Below are positions 46,118 through 57,022 of a stretch of DNA of 64,000 nt, piece by piece. The position numbers and the translations under genes are program-made. The stretch is from NCBI RefSeq assembly GCF_002464935.1, contig NZ_NBYY01000034.1:1-64000 (forward strand). Reading direction: 5' to 3'. Position 1 is the first letter of the stretch. Each line of letters begins with the position of its first letter. The stretch comes from Candidatus Enterovibrio escicola. GTDB taxonomy: Bacteria > Pseudomonadota > Gammaproteobacteria > Enterobacterales > Vibrionaceae. The notes under the pieces are model-generated. The model was given only the letters and a program-made list of their open reading frames with translations. It did no database searches and had not been told where the DNA came from.

Positions 46118-46963
46118 CTAGCGGTTAAAACGACCAAGAGTAACACGATCATGACCTGCATAATCCCGCACAGTATCAATATCACAGAATCCGACTTCAG
46201 AAAAGATAGACCTCACTAAATTACCTTGGTCATATCCATGTTCAATAAGTAACCAGCCATTATTATCAAGATAATATGGGCTATGTTGGCATATATGACG
46301 AATGTCAGCCAAGCCGTAGTCATCCGCAATCAGTGCGGTTTTTGGTTCAAACCTGACATCTCCCTGTAAAAGATGTGGATCTTTCGAGTCTAGATAGGGA
46401 GGGTTGCTAACAATCATAGTAAACATCTGCTTTGGCAGCGAATCAAACCAATTGCTTTGCAAGAACTCGGCATTTTCTACCTCATTCTCTTGTTGATTGC
46501 TAATTGCCAACGTAACGGCTTCCCCTCTCAAATCAACACCAACAACGTGCGTATTTACTCGTTCGACTGCGATTGACAATGCAATCGCACCCGTACCCGT
46601 ACCTAAATCCAAAACACGCTTCTTACCTTGAGGCAAGTACTTTAACGCCATCTCCACCAAATGTTCAGTCTCCGGACGCGGAATAAGGGTACTCGATTCT
46701 ACCTTTAATTTAAGTGTCCAAAAATAATGATAACCAATGATATACGCGACGGGTTCCCCTTTAGCTCGGCGTGCCAAGGACATATTGAATGCAGACTGAT
46801 CCTTATCAGACAGCAATTTGTCAGACCAAGTATAGAGATAACTGCTGGGCATACCTATTACATGACAGAGCAAAATCGATGCATCGATTTTTGGTGACGG
46901 ACTCTGATTTTTTGCTAAGAAAATTATTGCGTTACGCAAAGATTTTTCAATGCATGTTGGCAT
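46118..46963 (-). CDS. prmC: Release factor glutamine methyltransferase PrmC
   Basis: Methylates the GGQ glutamine of release factors. It has 281 residues. The SAM motif VLDLGTGTGAIALSIA and the catalytic NPPY (IVSNPPYLDS) are present, with an N-terminal helical RF-binding domain. Its start overlaps the prfA stop by one base, coupling enzyme to substrate. Confidence 0.97.
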   Translation of the reverse strand: MPTCIEKSLRNAIIFLAKNQSPSPKIDASILLCHVIGMPSSYLYTWSDKLLSDKDQSAFNMSLARRAKGEPVAYIIGYHYFWTLKLKVESSTLIPRPETEHLVEMALKYLPQGKKRVLDLGTGTGAIALSIAVERVNTHVVGVDLRGEAVTLAISNQQENEVENAEFLQSNWFDSLPKQMFTMIVSNPPYLDSKDPHLLQGDVRFEPKTALIADDYGLADIRHICQHSPYYLDNNGWLLIEHGYDQGNLVRSIFSEVGFCDIDTVRDYAGHDRVTLGRFNR

Positions 46964-48051
46964 TAGTGTTCTTCGGACAACGCCGCTAACTGATCGGTTC
47001 TGAATTCTTGGGTAATAGGATCAATCAAGCAGCTAAGATCACCTTCCATCACATCATTCAAACAGTAAAGTGTCAGTCCTATGCGATGATCCGAGACACG
47101 GCTTTGTGGATAATTATAGGTTCGAATACGGTCAGAACGATCACCAGAACCCAGCAGGTTACGACGAGTACTGGCTTCTTTTACCGCACGTCTCTCTTCT
47201 TCTGCTTTGACCAATCGTGCCGCCAATACAGCCAGAGCTTTTGCTTTATTTTTGTGCTGAGAACGCTCATCCTGACATTCCACCACTGTTCCCGTTGGCA
47301 AGTGTGTAATACGAATGGCAGAATCAGTGGTATTGACATGCTGACCGCCTGCACCTGATGAACGGAAGGTATCAATTTTAAGATCAGAAGGGTTAATCTG
47401 TGGCATTTCTACCTCTGGTATTTCAGGCAAAATTGCAACCGTACAAGCAGATGTATGCACACGACCTTGAGATTCAGTGGTTGGCACACGTTGAACACGA
47501 TGACCTCCAGATTCAAATTTTAGTGCACCATACGCTCCGTTGCCACTGACTTTGGCAATTATTTCCTTGTAACCGCCTTGTTCGTTGGTGTTAGCATTGA
47601 TAACTTCAACACACCAGCCTTTTAATTCAGCAAATCGACCATACATACGGAACAAGTTACCCGCAAAAATGGAAGCCTCATTACCCCCTGCGCCTGCACG
47701 GATTTCAAGAAAGCAGTTACGCACATCATGCATATCTTTTGGTAGTAGCAAAACTTGCAGTTTTTCGGTCAAACGTTCAATTTCAGATTTAGCAATTTTG
47801 ATTTCATCTTGCGCCATTTCACGCATTTCAGTATCGTGTTCTTTTGCCATTTCTTTCGCAACTTCCATATCGACTTCTGCTTGATTGTATGCACCAAAAC
47901 ACAGGACGACTTCTTCCAACTGGCTGTACTCTTTAGACAAAATACGGAACATATTCTGATCTCCAATTATCTTGAGGTCGCCCAGCAGATGTTGTACTTC
48001 TTCGTAGCGCTCGCTCAGCGCTACGAGTTTATTAAGGATAGATGATTTCAT
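46963..48051 (-). CDS. prfA: Peptide chain release factor 1
   Basis: Recognises UAA and UAG stop codons. It has 362 residues. The GGQ motif is in [20 protein letters not shown], and the PxT-type codon reader appears as [18 protein letters not shown]. It lies 13 bases downstream of hemA and looks intact. Confidence 0.97.
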   Translation of the reverse strand: MKSSILNKLVALSERYEEVQHLLGDLKIIGDQNMFRILSKEYSQLEEVVLCFGAYNQAEVDMEVAKEMAKEHDTEMREMAQDEIKIAKSEIERLTEKLQVLLLPKDMHDVRNCFLEIRAGAGGNEASIFAGNLFRMYGRFAELKGWCVEVINANTNEQGGYKEIIAKVSGNGAYGALKFESGGHRVQRVPTTESQGRVHTSACTVAILPEIPEVEMPQINPSDLKIDTFRSSGAGGQHVNTTDSAIRITHLPTGTVVECQDERSQHKNKAKALAVLAARLVKAEEERRAVKEASTRRNLLGSGDRSDRIRTYNYPQSRVSDHRIGLTLYCLNDVMEGDLSCLIDPITQEFRTDQLAALSEEH

Positions 48052-48064
48052 AGTAAATTATTAA

Positions 48065-49324
48065 CTACTTTTTAGGATCCAGACCTAAGCTCTGACGTAA
48101 CATATCAAGCATACACTCGTCGCCATTTCTGGCAGCTTTTTGCATGGCCTGAGTTGGCGCATGGATCAGTTTATTGGTCAATTTATTGCTCAGTTCCTTA
48201 AGCACCCTTTTGGGATCGGAACCACTGTCAAGAGCTTGCAAGCTACGGCTGAGCACCTCATTTTTTAGTGCTTGCGAATGAGCACGGTATTGCTTAATAC
48301 TGTTCACCGCATCGCGTGAACACATCCAGATCATGAACTCTTTACTTTCTTCGTCAATAATTGCTTCCGCTTGAACGGCGGCGTTTTTACGTTGCTCACG
48401 ATTGCGCTTAACTATCGAGTGAAGATCATCTATCGTATAGAGGTAGGCATCATTCAATTCTCCCACCCCTTCTTCGATATCACGCGGAACGGCAATATCG
48501 ATAAGTAGCATAGGCTGATGACGACGTACTTTGAGCGCCTTCTCAACTATACCTTTATCGATAATCGGCAATAATGCCGCAGTTGAACTAATCACGATGT
48601 CAGCACGATGTATATACTCAGGGATCTCTTCAAGTGCAATCGTTTCTGCACCAACCGCTTCTGCAAGAAGTTTCGCACGTTTTCGTGTACGGTTAGCAAC
48701 AATAATCTGTCTGCACTCATGTTCATAAAGATGTTTCGCCACCAGCTCAATAGTATTTCCTGCACCTACTAATAGTACAGTAGTTGATTTCAATGATTCA
48801 AAAATTTGACGTGCCAAAGAACAAGCCGCAAAGGCGATAGATACTGCATTGCCACCAATATCAGTTTCTGTTCGGACACGTTTTGCCACGGTAAAAGTTT
48901 TATGAAAAAGCCGTTCCAGTAGACCACTAACTGCTTCTAGTTCTACTGATTCAGCATATGCATTCTTCACCTGCCCAAAAATTTGTGGTTCCCCCAATAC
49001 CAATGAATCAAGACCACTAGCCACTCTCATTAAATGTTGTGCCGCGGCTTGATCATGGTAGGTATAAAGGCACCGTAGTAGTATATCACGGTCAATATTG
49101 TGGAATTGTCGTAGCCAATCAACAACAACGCTAGAAGTTGGTTGTACTAATTCACAATAAATCTCGGTTCGGTTACACGTAGACACAATAACACCACTCT
49201 GCACGACCTGTCGTTGTTTAAGCTGGTTTAGTGCATCGTGAACTTGTTGTGGTGAAAAAGCCACTTTTTCACGCAAATGAACCGGCGCAGTATTGTGATT
49301 TATTCCAAGAACTAACAAGCTCAT
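48065..49324 (-). CDS. hemA: Glutamyl-tRNA reductase
   Basis: First step of tetrapyrrole synthesis by the C5 pathway. It has 419 residues. The catalytic C50 lies in STCNRTEIY. The NADPH domain has [17 protein letters not shown], and there is a C-terminal dimerisation helix. First in hemA-prfA-prmC-sirB2. In relatives lolB lies immediately upstream on the other strand; here no lolB is found on this side. Confidence 0.97.
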   Translation of the reverse strand: MSLLVLGINHNTAPVHLREKVAFSPQQVHDALNQLKQRQVVQSGVIVSTCNRTEIYCELVQPTSSVVVDWLRQFHNIDRDILLRCLYTYHDQAAAQHLMRVASGLDSLVLGEPQIFGQVKNAYAESVELEAVSGLLERLFHKTFTVAKRVRTETDIGGNAVSIAFAACSLARQIFESLKSTTVLLVGAGNTIELVAKHLYEHECRQIIVANRTRKRAKLLAEAVGAETIALEEIPEYIHRADIVISSTAALLPIIDKGIVEKALKVRRHQPMLLIDIAVPRDIEEGVGELNDAYLYTIDDLHSIVKRNREQRKNAAVQAEAIIDEESKEFMIWMCSRDAVNSIKQYRAHSQALKNEVLSRSLQALDSGSDPKRVLKELSNKLTNKLIHAPTQAMQKAARNGDECMLDMLRQSLGLDPKK

Positions 49325-50319
49325 TAAACAGGATCACCGACAGCACCAATATAAATTCGATCTGTGGACGTTACTTTATTTACCCGTCGTTTAAAATATG
49401 ACATTAGTTCCCTCACATCACGAACTAAGACAAGTATTCTTATTTAGAATTAAAAATACTATTTTGGAGTGATTTTTCTATAGCTAGAATCATAGGAAAA
49501 TTCCTAATTCTCGTTTCCTCGCTTGGCATTAGTTATACACCGAAACCATCTCAAAATGTATGTTTCAGCGCGAATTAGACGAATTCAACCTATGGATAAA
49601 ACAGTCGCCTACACATAATGCCTCAGTTCATTGAAAAACTAGGAGAGGCTGTCTAAATTAAAGTCCATTTTAAGGGTTAGCATTTGAATTTATTCAGACG
49701 TGATGTGTCTCCATTTATCACTTACCTTCAATAAATATATCCCTTTATTAGATACAATGCCGCAACCCTATGTATCCGTAGGATTATACTGCTCAATCAT
49801 TGATGATAAGATTGCACTTCTCCGCTTGAAAAATGAACTTCCCCGTAATATCTATTAAAATAACGTATATACTGAAATTAGGTCGGATGTACAGGTCATA
49901 ATTCGCATAAAATTCGACAATAGCACTATCCAAATAGTCACAAAAATCAACTGACCTCATTAATACAAACATTTTGGATTTTTCATTGAACGTTTCTTGG
50001 GGAATTATGTTTACTCCACGTAGAAAAAGATTCACGATTTAGTAATGCTATTATGCCCTGAATAAAAGGATACTAATGCTCTCCAAATTATCTCCGATAA
50101 TTAGACTGAGGTCAGAGAGAAATACCATTTTATGCGGTCAGGTATTCAATAGGTTATTGTGATATAAGTTCCTGAATGTAGATAATGACTGCATCACTTA
50201 TGTTCTAGCGTTAAAGAAGAAAACTCCCTGCCGAAAATGATACACTCTTCTCGCCAAAGGATCACGCAGAGCTACCGTAGTGTTCAAATAATATTTTGAT
50301 CACAGTTCTAGTGTCTTTT
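49325..50319. other. Upstream of hemA: ~1 kb with no gene
   Basis: About 995 bases with no recognisable coding sequence. An 80-codon open stretch on the minus strand (49793-50035) has no recognisable family and low-complexity AT-rich codons. The hemA promoter must lie near 49330-49450, within a T/A-rich stretch. Confidence 0.5.
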
Positions 50320-50530
50320 CAGAAAAATATTTCTTTCTGACTCTTTTGGTGTTAAACTACCCATTGTATGAGCGGAATCCGCTCCCACTGTAGTATACAG
50401 TGATGTAATTTGTCATTGTACGGTACACTTGAGTAAAATTATCACACCTTTTAGACAAAATACATTCTGTATTTAAACTTCTAAAGAATCTCTCAATAGA
50501 GCTATTATCCCAATAGCGATCCATGCCTTG
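50320..50530 (-). mobile_element. IS3-family integrase-domain relic
   Basis: The minus strand reads GMDRYWDNSSIERFFRSLNTECI...YRTMTNYITVYYSG..RSYNG, then after a one-base shift GSLTPKESE. This is the C-terminal catalytic part of an IS3-type OrfB, including the E of the DDE triad (SIERFF). The rest is missing. Confidence 0.82.
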
Positions 50531-50572
50531 CTATATTTGCTAACGACAAAGCAATTGTCAACCTTCCAAATT

Positions 50573-50862
50573 GGCATTGTTAATTAAATCAGGCCTATAA
50601 CGCACTGTTCCAAATATTATTTACCGTCTGAATGTGTCTGCTGGCGAACAGGCATATCGAATCTTATAACTTTGTTTATCACTTTCATATTTGCCAGTGC
50701 TTCACCCACTTGAACATTGAAATCACGAAGAGTGAGTTTAGGGATAAATAACTGCTTATAGCAAAACATTGCTGTCTCTGCTAATGAGTGTTTATGATAA
50801 GCCCTGTCCTTTTTATACTCCGCCAATTTATCTTCTTCTAATTCCTTTACCGCTTCCTTTTT
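50573..50862 (-). mobile_element. IS903-like 3' end
   Basis: The minus strand encodes the same ~85 residues as at 45290-45579 (MAEYKKDRAYHKHSLAETAMFCYKQLFIPKLTLRDFNVQVGEALANMKVINKVIRFDMPV). It ends at the terminus GGCATTGTTAATTAAATC (from 50573). It abuts the left end of IS982 at the same position as the mirror copy at 45289/45290. Confidence 0.9.
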
Positions 50863-51824
50863 AATCTGAGATTCGCATTAGAAATGAACTAAATTTCCAA
50901 GTCGAGATCTGATTGTTTAAAAAACTATTGCCTGCATACAAACTTGGACATGAATAACCTCGACGCTGTTTTCGTCGATGGCGTCGACTTCTGCCAGACT
51001 TTCCTCCCTGCATGGAAAAAATACCTCATTTCTTCCAGTGTCAAACAAAGACACAAACCTTCTCATCTCTCAGTTAGCAAAGTGAGGACGATAGTGATAG
51101 CTTTCCATCAATCGGGGTATCGAGACTTCAAAACTTATTACATCCACTTTGTTTGTCGCTACCTCACCAACGAATTTCATGAATTAGTTAGCCACACGAA
51201 GATGCTAAAGCTCATGCAACGTATTTTGGTTTCGCTTTGCTCTTGCCTTACTCACCGTCAGAAATTTCCCTCATTAATTCAACCAAGCTACAGGTTTGTT
51301 ACAACCTACGCATACTTAGATATCAGGTTCTTAAAGGCACCGAGAAGCGAGGAAAAGGAACGATGAGGTGGTTCTACAGCTTCAAATTGCACCTTATCAT
51401 CAATGAGTAAGGTGGCATTATCTCAGTCAAAGTGACGACAATTAACGTGGCTGATAGAAAACCTCTGTCGGAAATGGCTGACGAGCTTTTGAGGTGTATA
51501 TACGGAGACAAAGGTTATATCTATGGTCCATAGGAGCGGAAATTTGCAGACAAGAAAGTGACACTGATAACTGGTATGAAAAAGAATATGAAATCAAAAG
51601 TAAGGAAACTCTTGAACTGCCGGATGCTCCGGAAACGATTTATTATCGAAACTGTTTTTGACCAACTAAAAAACATATCCCAAATCGAGCATTCTCGGCA
51701 CCGTAGTTGTATCAACTTTATGGTCAACTGGCTGGCGGGACTATCGAGTATTCATTTCAACCAAAGAAGCCAAATATCAAGATAATTAGGCTTGATAGGC
51801 AAGCTCTTATGCAGATCTGAGGTT
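50863..51824 (+). mobile_element. IS982 element, full length but decayed
   Basis: The left repeat AATCTGAGATTCGCATTAG (50863) and the right repeat ending at 51824 enclose an IS982 transposase in three frames. Blocks: MDMNNLDAVFVDGVDFCQTFLPAWKK, FHQSGYRDFKTYYIHFVCRYLTNEFHELVSHTKML, YGDKGYIYGP-like, [60 protein letters not shown]. It is 962 bases. The right repeat ends two bases from the proA stop codon. It is the copy on the hemA side of the inverted block. Confidence 0.9.
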
Positions 51825-51826
51825 AA

Positions 51827-53080
51827 TTATGGACGCGACAGATAGTCAGCTTTACCCACCCACTTATAAGTAGTGAGGTCTTCTAGACCCATAGGGCCAC
51901 GTACATGCAGCTTTTGTGTAGACACAGCTACCTCTGAACCTAAGCCAAACTGAGCGCCGTCCGTGAATCGTGTAGACGCATTCACATAGACTACAGCTGA
52001 GCCCGCACCCTTGATAAACACTTCAGCCACCGACAAATCATTGGTTAATATAGCATCCGAATGGTTCGCATTGTGATCACGCATATGACGCAGAGCCGAG
52101 TTAACATCAGCGACCAAAGAAATCCCCAATGTATAACTCAACCATTCAATATCAAAATCACAGTCACTAGCCTCATGAAGATCATCAACACAATTTAATA
52201 AAGGAAGCGCAGATTTTTTAGCAAAAATCTTTAGCCTATGTTTATTAAACATAGGTGTCAATTTCTGAAGTAGTGTCTCTGCGATGTCATTATGAACCAA
52301 CAAGGTATCGAGTGCATTACATGCTGATGGACGTTGTACCTTTGCATTAATGATCACAGCTAGCGCACGATCTAGGTTCGCAGATTTGTCGATATACATG
52401 TGGCTGATACCGAAACCACCTATAATCACAGGAATTGTACTGTTCTCTTTACACATTTTGCACAAGGTGATACCTCCCCGTGGAATGATCATGTCTACGT
52501 AATTGTCAAGACGAAGCAATTCACTTACCAGTTCACGATCTGGTTTTGCAATATACTGTACAGTAGATGTTGGCAAACCAACTTTTTCAAGTGAAGTTTG
52601 AATTACCTTGATTAATTCCATGTTGGAATGGAAGGTTTCCCTACCACCGCGAAGAATACTCGCGTTACCAGCTTTGAGACACAAAGAGGCAATATCAATG
52701 GTTACGTTAGGGCGTGCTTCATATATAACGCCTATGACCCCAATGGGTTCGCGTCGTCGACTCAACGTCATGCCATTTCTCAGCACCCTGCAATCTATTT
52801 CACTTCCTACTGGATCAGACAACGAAATCACATTAGAAATATCAGCCGAAATATCTTCCAAACGAGATTTGTCCAGCAATAGACGATCAAGCATAGCGTC
52901 TGGTAAACCAGCAATTTTACCTGCATCAATATCTTTTGCATTGGCCCTCAAAATTGGCAGAGTGTTTACTTCTAGTTCATCAGCAATAACCGATAATGCT
53001 TTGTCTTTTTGTTCAGTTGACGCAACTGCTAATACATATGCAGCATTTTGCGCAGCACAACCTATTGATTGCAAATTCAT
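51827..53080 (-). CDS. proA: Gamma-glutamyl phosphate reductase
   Basis: Second step of proline synthesis. It has 417 residues, as in E. coli. The catalytic cysteine lies in [16 protein letters not shown], with NAD(P) binding by [17 protein letters not shown]. The C-terminal [14 protein letters not shown] is family-like, followed by TAA two bases from the IS982 right repeat. Downstream of proB with a 175-base gap. Confidence 0.96.
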   Translation of the reverse strand: MNLQSIGCAAQNAAYVLAVASTEQKDKALSVIADELEVNTLPILRANAKDIDAGKIAGLPDAMLDRLLLDKSRLEDISADISNVISLSDPVGSEIDCRVLRNGMTLSRRREPIGVIGVIYEARPNVTIDIASLCLKAGNASILRGGRETFHSNMELIKVIQTSLEKVGLPTSTVQYIAKPDRELVSELLRLDNYVDMIIPRGGITLCKMCKENSTIPVIIGGFGISHMYIDKSANLDRALAVIINAKVQRPSACNALDTLLVHNDIAETLLQKLTPMFNKHRLKIFAKKSALPLLNCVDDLHEASDCDFDIEWLSYTLGISLVADVNSALRHMRDHNANHSDAILTNDLSVAEVFIKGAGSAVVYVNASTRFTDGAQFGLGSEVAVSTQKLHVRGPMGLEDLTTYKWVGKADYLSRP

Positions 53081-53255
53081 TATAATCCTCTATTTCTTAT
53101 ACCTGTATTACTTGAACTTGCTACGGTATGATTGAGTTCTTTCTGACCAATCACATAGCTGTCTAAGTTCACAACATCTCATTCATATGTCAAATAATTA
53201 TAACCTAAATTACTTTGGATATATTCTATTAAAATTATAGACATTCACAATTTGA

Positions 53256-54413
53256 TTAATCGATAACGACCAAATCATCACAATGAATCGCGACTGGACC
53301 ATATGCGTAACCTAGGATATCTTGGATGCACTTGCTATGTCGCCCCGCAATTGCACTCAGATCTTTGCTGGAGTAACGACAAATACCACGAGCCAATAGC
53401 TTGCCATTTTGATCACAGATCCGTGCAACTGCACCACGATCAAATGTACCTCTTACCGACATAATTCCTTTAGAAAGCAAGCTACTATGACGTTCCATTA
53501 CTGCCCTCATAGCCCCGACATCAATCATGATGTCTCCTGCGGGCGGAGGTCCCGCTAGGATCCATCGTTTACGATTTTCTATAGGTGATTCCAATGGCAG
53601 GAAGCGTGTACCCACAGGTTTTCCTTCAACCACCTTCTGAATCACTTCTGGACGGTTTCCTGCAGCAATAATGACTTCAATACCTGCACGCCTTGCAACA
53701 TCAGCTGCTTGAAGCTTGGTTACCATACCTCCAGTACCTAGGCCACTAACACTACCACTTGCTAGTTTATGCAGCATTTCATCAATTTTATGCACTTCAC
53801 GGATAAGTTTCGCATCTGGATTAGAACGAGGATCCGCCGTAAATAAGCCTAGCTGATCGGTCAATAATAATAATTTATTAGCATTTGCTAGAATCGCCAC
53901 CAACGCAGACAAATTATCATTGTCACCTACTTTGATTTCCGCTGTCGCAACAGCATCATTTTCATTGATTACTGGTACAATATTGTTATCCAGCAGAGCC
54001 TGTAACATATCGCGTGCATTCAAGTAACGTTCTCGATCATCAAGATCTGCACGCGTCAATAACATTTGACCTATGTGAATACCGTAGATAGCAAATAGAT
54101 TCTCCCATTCCTGAATAAGGCGACTTTGACCCACTGCAGCAAGCATTTGCATATTGGCAATGGTATTGGCTAATCTGGGATAATTTAAATGATCTCGCCC
54201 CGCTGCAATCGCGCCTGATGTCACAATAATTACTTTATGCCCAAGACGAATAAGCATTACGCACTCGCGCACTAATTCAACAAGATGCGCTCTGTCAATC
54301 TTTTTTAAACCACCTGTAAGTACACTGGTACCGAGTTTGATAACGATTAGCTGCTGAGCCTGCTTATCGCCAACATCTAAAATTACTGATGACACATTTT
54401 CTTGGTCTGACAT
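53256..54413 (-). CDS. proB: Glutamate 5-kinase
   Basis: First step of proline synthesis, feedback-inhibited by proline in the family. It has 385 residues from ATG 54413; the frame is open 14 codons further (GTG/ATG) with no homology and no good ribosome site. An amino acid kinase domain ([30 protein letters not shown]) is followed by a C-terminal PUA domain (about 290-385). The N-terminal 20 residues before the kinase motif are of uncertain reality. Confidence 0.94.
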   Translation of the reverse strand: MSDQENVSSVILDVGDKQAQQLIVIKLGTSVLTGGLKKIDRAHLVELVRECVMLIRLGHKVIIVTSGAIAAGRDHLNYPRLANTIANMQMLAAVGQSRLIQEWENLFAIYGIHIGQMLLTRADLDDRERYLNARDMLQALLDNNIVPVINENDAVATAEIKVGDNDNLSALVAILANANKLLLLTDQLGLFTADPRSNPDAKLIREVHKIDEMLHKLASGSVSGLGTGGMVTKLQAADVARRAGIEVIIAAGNRPEVIQKVVEGKPVGTRFLPLESPIENRKRWILAGPPPAGDIMIDVGAMRAVMERHSSLLSKGIMSVRGTFDRGAVARICDQNGKLLARGICRYSSKDLSAIAGRHSKCIQDILGYAYGPVAIHCDDLVVID

Positions 54414-54533
54414 TCGATTAATAACATAAAAGCAAACATGTCCTTTTTTTATCAATCTCAGACCAAGATAACAAGTGAATAACGTATCTATCGCTCTAAT
54501 AGAGACTAATTACCTGATTTAGGTTGTTGAACC

Positions 54534-55281
54534 GGCGCAGTTTCCCAAATATCTGAACTAATCATAATTCCGACGACCAGATAATTATGGAGTTAAGCGG
54601 GAGGTGATAATGGGAAAGGGAAAGGCCAAGATCAGCAACTGGAAACAATATAATCAAGTATTAGTAAACTGTGGCCGTGGGTTTATATTTTTGGATACCT
54701 CGATTGAAACGGCACTGATGGTGAGAGGTATTTTAAAACTCCCACTTCGTGGATTAAAAGGCTATCTCAATTCGGTTTTTACGTTGATGACTATCCCTCT
54801 AAAATCACCTAGATAAACCTGTATTAGTAGGCGTTCTAAGACCGTCAAAGTTAAGTACCGTTTACCAAGTCTAGGAGTTATCGCCCATGTCGTTATTGAT
54901 GCCAACGGCCTAAAAGTAGACGACGAAGGTGAATGAAAAATGCGAAAATACGGTAAAAAGAAGTGGCGTATCTGGCGAAAACTTCATCTTGCTGTTGATT
55001 TTCTACTCATGAGGTTATTGCTGCAGAAGTTAGCCTAGTTTCTGTTGGTGACAATGAGATTTTATCTATATTACTTAACCCATTACGACGAAAGATACAG
55101 CAAGTTAGTGATGATGGAGCCTATTACACAAGAGCATCCTATAAATGAAGCGGCAAAGGCTTTAAAAGAGGACAAACTGGCGGACTGGAAAAGGACAGAG
55201 CTTATCATAAACGCTTATTAGCAGAAACAGCAAGGTTTCGCCATAAACAGTTGCTCAACCCTCAACTTACTCTTCATGATA
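54534..55281 (+). mobile_element. IS903-like element, 3' end missing
   Basis: The plus strand starts at the terminus GGCGCAGTTTCCCAAATAT (54534). It reads MGKGKAKISNWKQYNQV, RGFIFLDTSIETALMVRGILKLPLRGLKGYLNSVFTLMTIPLK, VKYRLPSLGVIAHVVIDANGLKVDDEGE, the RKLHLAV block, AGYY/EAAKAL and LNPQLTLHD, with stops and frameshifts. The 3' end is cut at 55281 by the left end of IS982. The homologous cut in the copy at 30974 also falls at LTLRD. Confidence 0.87.
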
Positions 55282-55602
55282 AACCTGAGCTACGCATAAG
55301 AAATGAACTAAATGCCTAAGTCGTGATCTGATCGTTTTAAAAAAACTATTAACTGCATAAGAACTTGGGTATGAATAAGTTATATGCTATTTGCGGCGAT
55401 GTTGACGACTTCTACCAGACTTTCCTCCTTGCATGGAAAAAACACCTAATTTCTTCCAGTATCAAACAAAGAAATAAACCTTTTTGTTTCTTTGTTAGCG
55501 AAGTCCTGACGATAGTGATAGCTTTCCATCAATCTGGATATCGAGACTTAAAAACCTATTACATCCACTTTGTTTGCCACTACCTCCTCAACAAATTTCC
55601 TA
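55282..55602 (+). mobile_element. IS982 5' segment, internally deleted copy
   Basis: The left repeat AACCTGAGCTACGCATAAG (55282) is followed by the first ~88 transposase codons (MNKLYAICGDVDDFYQTFLLAWKKHLISSSIKQRNKPF, HQSGYRDLKTYYIHFVCHYLLNKFPKLI). The rest of the gene is deleted and replaced by the palindromic right end at 55603-55654. Confidence 0.87.
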
Positions 55603-55654
55603 AATTAATCTCAGATCTGCATAAGAAAGCGCTTATGCAGATCTGAGATTAATT
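55603..55654. repeat. Perfect 23-bp inverted repeat of IS982 right ends
   Basis: Arms 55603-55625 and 55632-55654 (AATTAATCTCAGATCTGCATAAG and its exact complement) enclose a 6-base loop. Both arms carry the right-end sequence of IS982. It terminates the deleted IS982 copy at 55282. Confidence 0.9.
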
Positions 55655-55660
55655 GGGTCC

Positions 55661-56229
55661 CGCTTATGCGACTGGTCGTATTCTGCTTTCCACTGCTGCC
55701 TGAATCGATAAACACTGCTTGCTGATAATTCCTTAGTTTTCTTATCTAAGAGCTATTTCAAGGCTGGCTGTATATCTCCCATGGAGATCCCTCGCAAATA
55801 AAGCCAAGGCATAAGCTCTTCTATGTTTTTAGTTCTCTTGAGATAGGGCGAAACCCGTATGCTGTTGAACTTGATCCCGCTCCCTGTTCTATCTCGAACC
55901 TTTATGACTTTAACGGTAATGTCGCCGAACCAAGTTTATAGGTACTGCTTAGGCAAATGGCCATTACGAACCACTCCCTCCTTTCCGTTAGCTTGGAGTG
56001 ATGTAAAATTATCTAGCAAGGATTAAACCTCGGCTTCTCTAACTTGAGCCAATCACTGCTGTGCGCCTTATTTCAGTAGCTAATTAAGCGAGTTTTCTAG
56101 TTTAGGAAGCTCGGTAACGTTATGATTATTATCCATGCAGTGTATTCCTTGTTGGTTGTTAGTCTGGCAAGATCAATCAACAGGTTACACCGCATTATTT
56201 CCTACCCATATACCAGAAATCACTATAGT
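55661..56229 (-). mobile_element. IS256-family relic, 5' part
   Basis: The minus strand is closely similar to parts of the IS256-family element at 40623-41707: the N-terminal leader and the VVRNGHLPKQYL-like region, then the PYLKRTKNIEELMPWLYLRGIS-like block and the KQAVFIDSGSSGKQNTTSR-like part, all with stops. The terminus ACCAGAAATCACTATAG lies at about 56212-56228. The other end is missing. Confidence 0.78.
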
Positions 56230-56239
56230 TCTTGGTTGC

Positions 56240-56542
56240 GACAGTGGCAAACAAAGTGGATGTAATAGGTTTTTAAGTCTCGATATCCAGATTGATGGAA
56301 AGCTATCACTATCGTCATCACTTAACTAACGGAAAGGCGAAAAGGCGTGTTTCTTTGTTTCAAACCGAAAGAAATGAGGTGTTTTTCCCATACAGGGAGG
56401 AAAGTCTGGCAGAAGTCGTCAACATCGACGAAAACAGCATCTAAGTTATTCAGGATCAAGTCCTTGTACAGTCAATAGTTTATTTCAAACGATCAGATTG
56501 CAACTGGGGTATTTAGTTCATTTCTTATGCGCAGATCAGGTT
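56240..56542 (-). mobile_element. IS982 5' segment
   Basis: The minus strand begins at the left repeat AACCTGATCTGCGCATAAG (56542) and covers the first ~85 codons (FHQSGYRDLKTYYIHFVCH) before stopping. Apart from a few bases it is near-identical to the matching part of the copy at 44370-45289. A scrap of IS903-like terminus (GATTTAATCAACAACACC, 56543-56560) follows. Confidence 0.82.
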
Positions 56543-56617
56543 GATTTAATCAACAACACCTGTTGAACCTAGACTTTAGACGGTACACCTTATAATTTCA
56601 CGAGGAGACAGTGAGTT

Positions 56618-57022
56618 TTACACAGTAAAACCAAGTATCGGTTTTTTAAGGGATAACTCCGCTGTAATACCAAGCTGCAGTTCATCTACTATCAATCCAG
56701 ATATCTTGGAATAAAATCCATTTAAGGACTCTTCCACCTCTTTTGTAGATCTTTTTGGCACATCCTCGGCATGCCATTTTCCTTCAGTGTTAAATTTACC
56801 AAAGGTATATATATACTCAAAGCCCCCTTCTTTTCGTGTCAATTCAAGCCACCAGCCCCAAAATTCACGACATTCTGGTGATTTACTGGAGTTAATGCAA
56901 GCAGACAAGCAATCGAAGAAGTAGTACTCTTCAGAGGACTTATTCTTTCTGAGATAGGGGCCAATTTGAGCAAATCGCTTAAGCAGCCTTCCGTAGGATA
57001 GTTTTCTAGGTTCTTCAGTCAT
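56618..57022 (-). CDS. crl: Sigma factor-binding protein Crl
   Basis: Binds RpoS and helps it assemble with core RNA polymerase. It has 134 residues. Family blocks: KLSYGRLLKRFAQIGPYLRK, YYFFDCLSACINS, the conserved ECREFWGWWLELTRKE, and FEYIYTFGKFNTEGKW. In Vibrio and enterobacteria it lies near proBA; here IS debris (54534-56560) separates them. The frame is intact, so RpoS control may still matter in this lineage. Confidence 0.93.
   Translation of the reverse strand: MTEEPRKLSYGRLLKRFAQIGPYLRKNKSSEEYYFFDCLSACINSSKSPECREFWGWWLELTRKEGGFEYIYTFGKFNTEGKWHAEDVPKRSTKEVEESLNGFYSKISGLIVDELQLGITAELSLKKPILGFTV

Noticed and set aside
49793-50035. 80-codon minus-strand frame upstream of hemA
   Set aside because: AT-rich, no recognisable motif, no ribosome site, in a decayed region. 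Random open frames of this size are expected.
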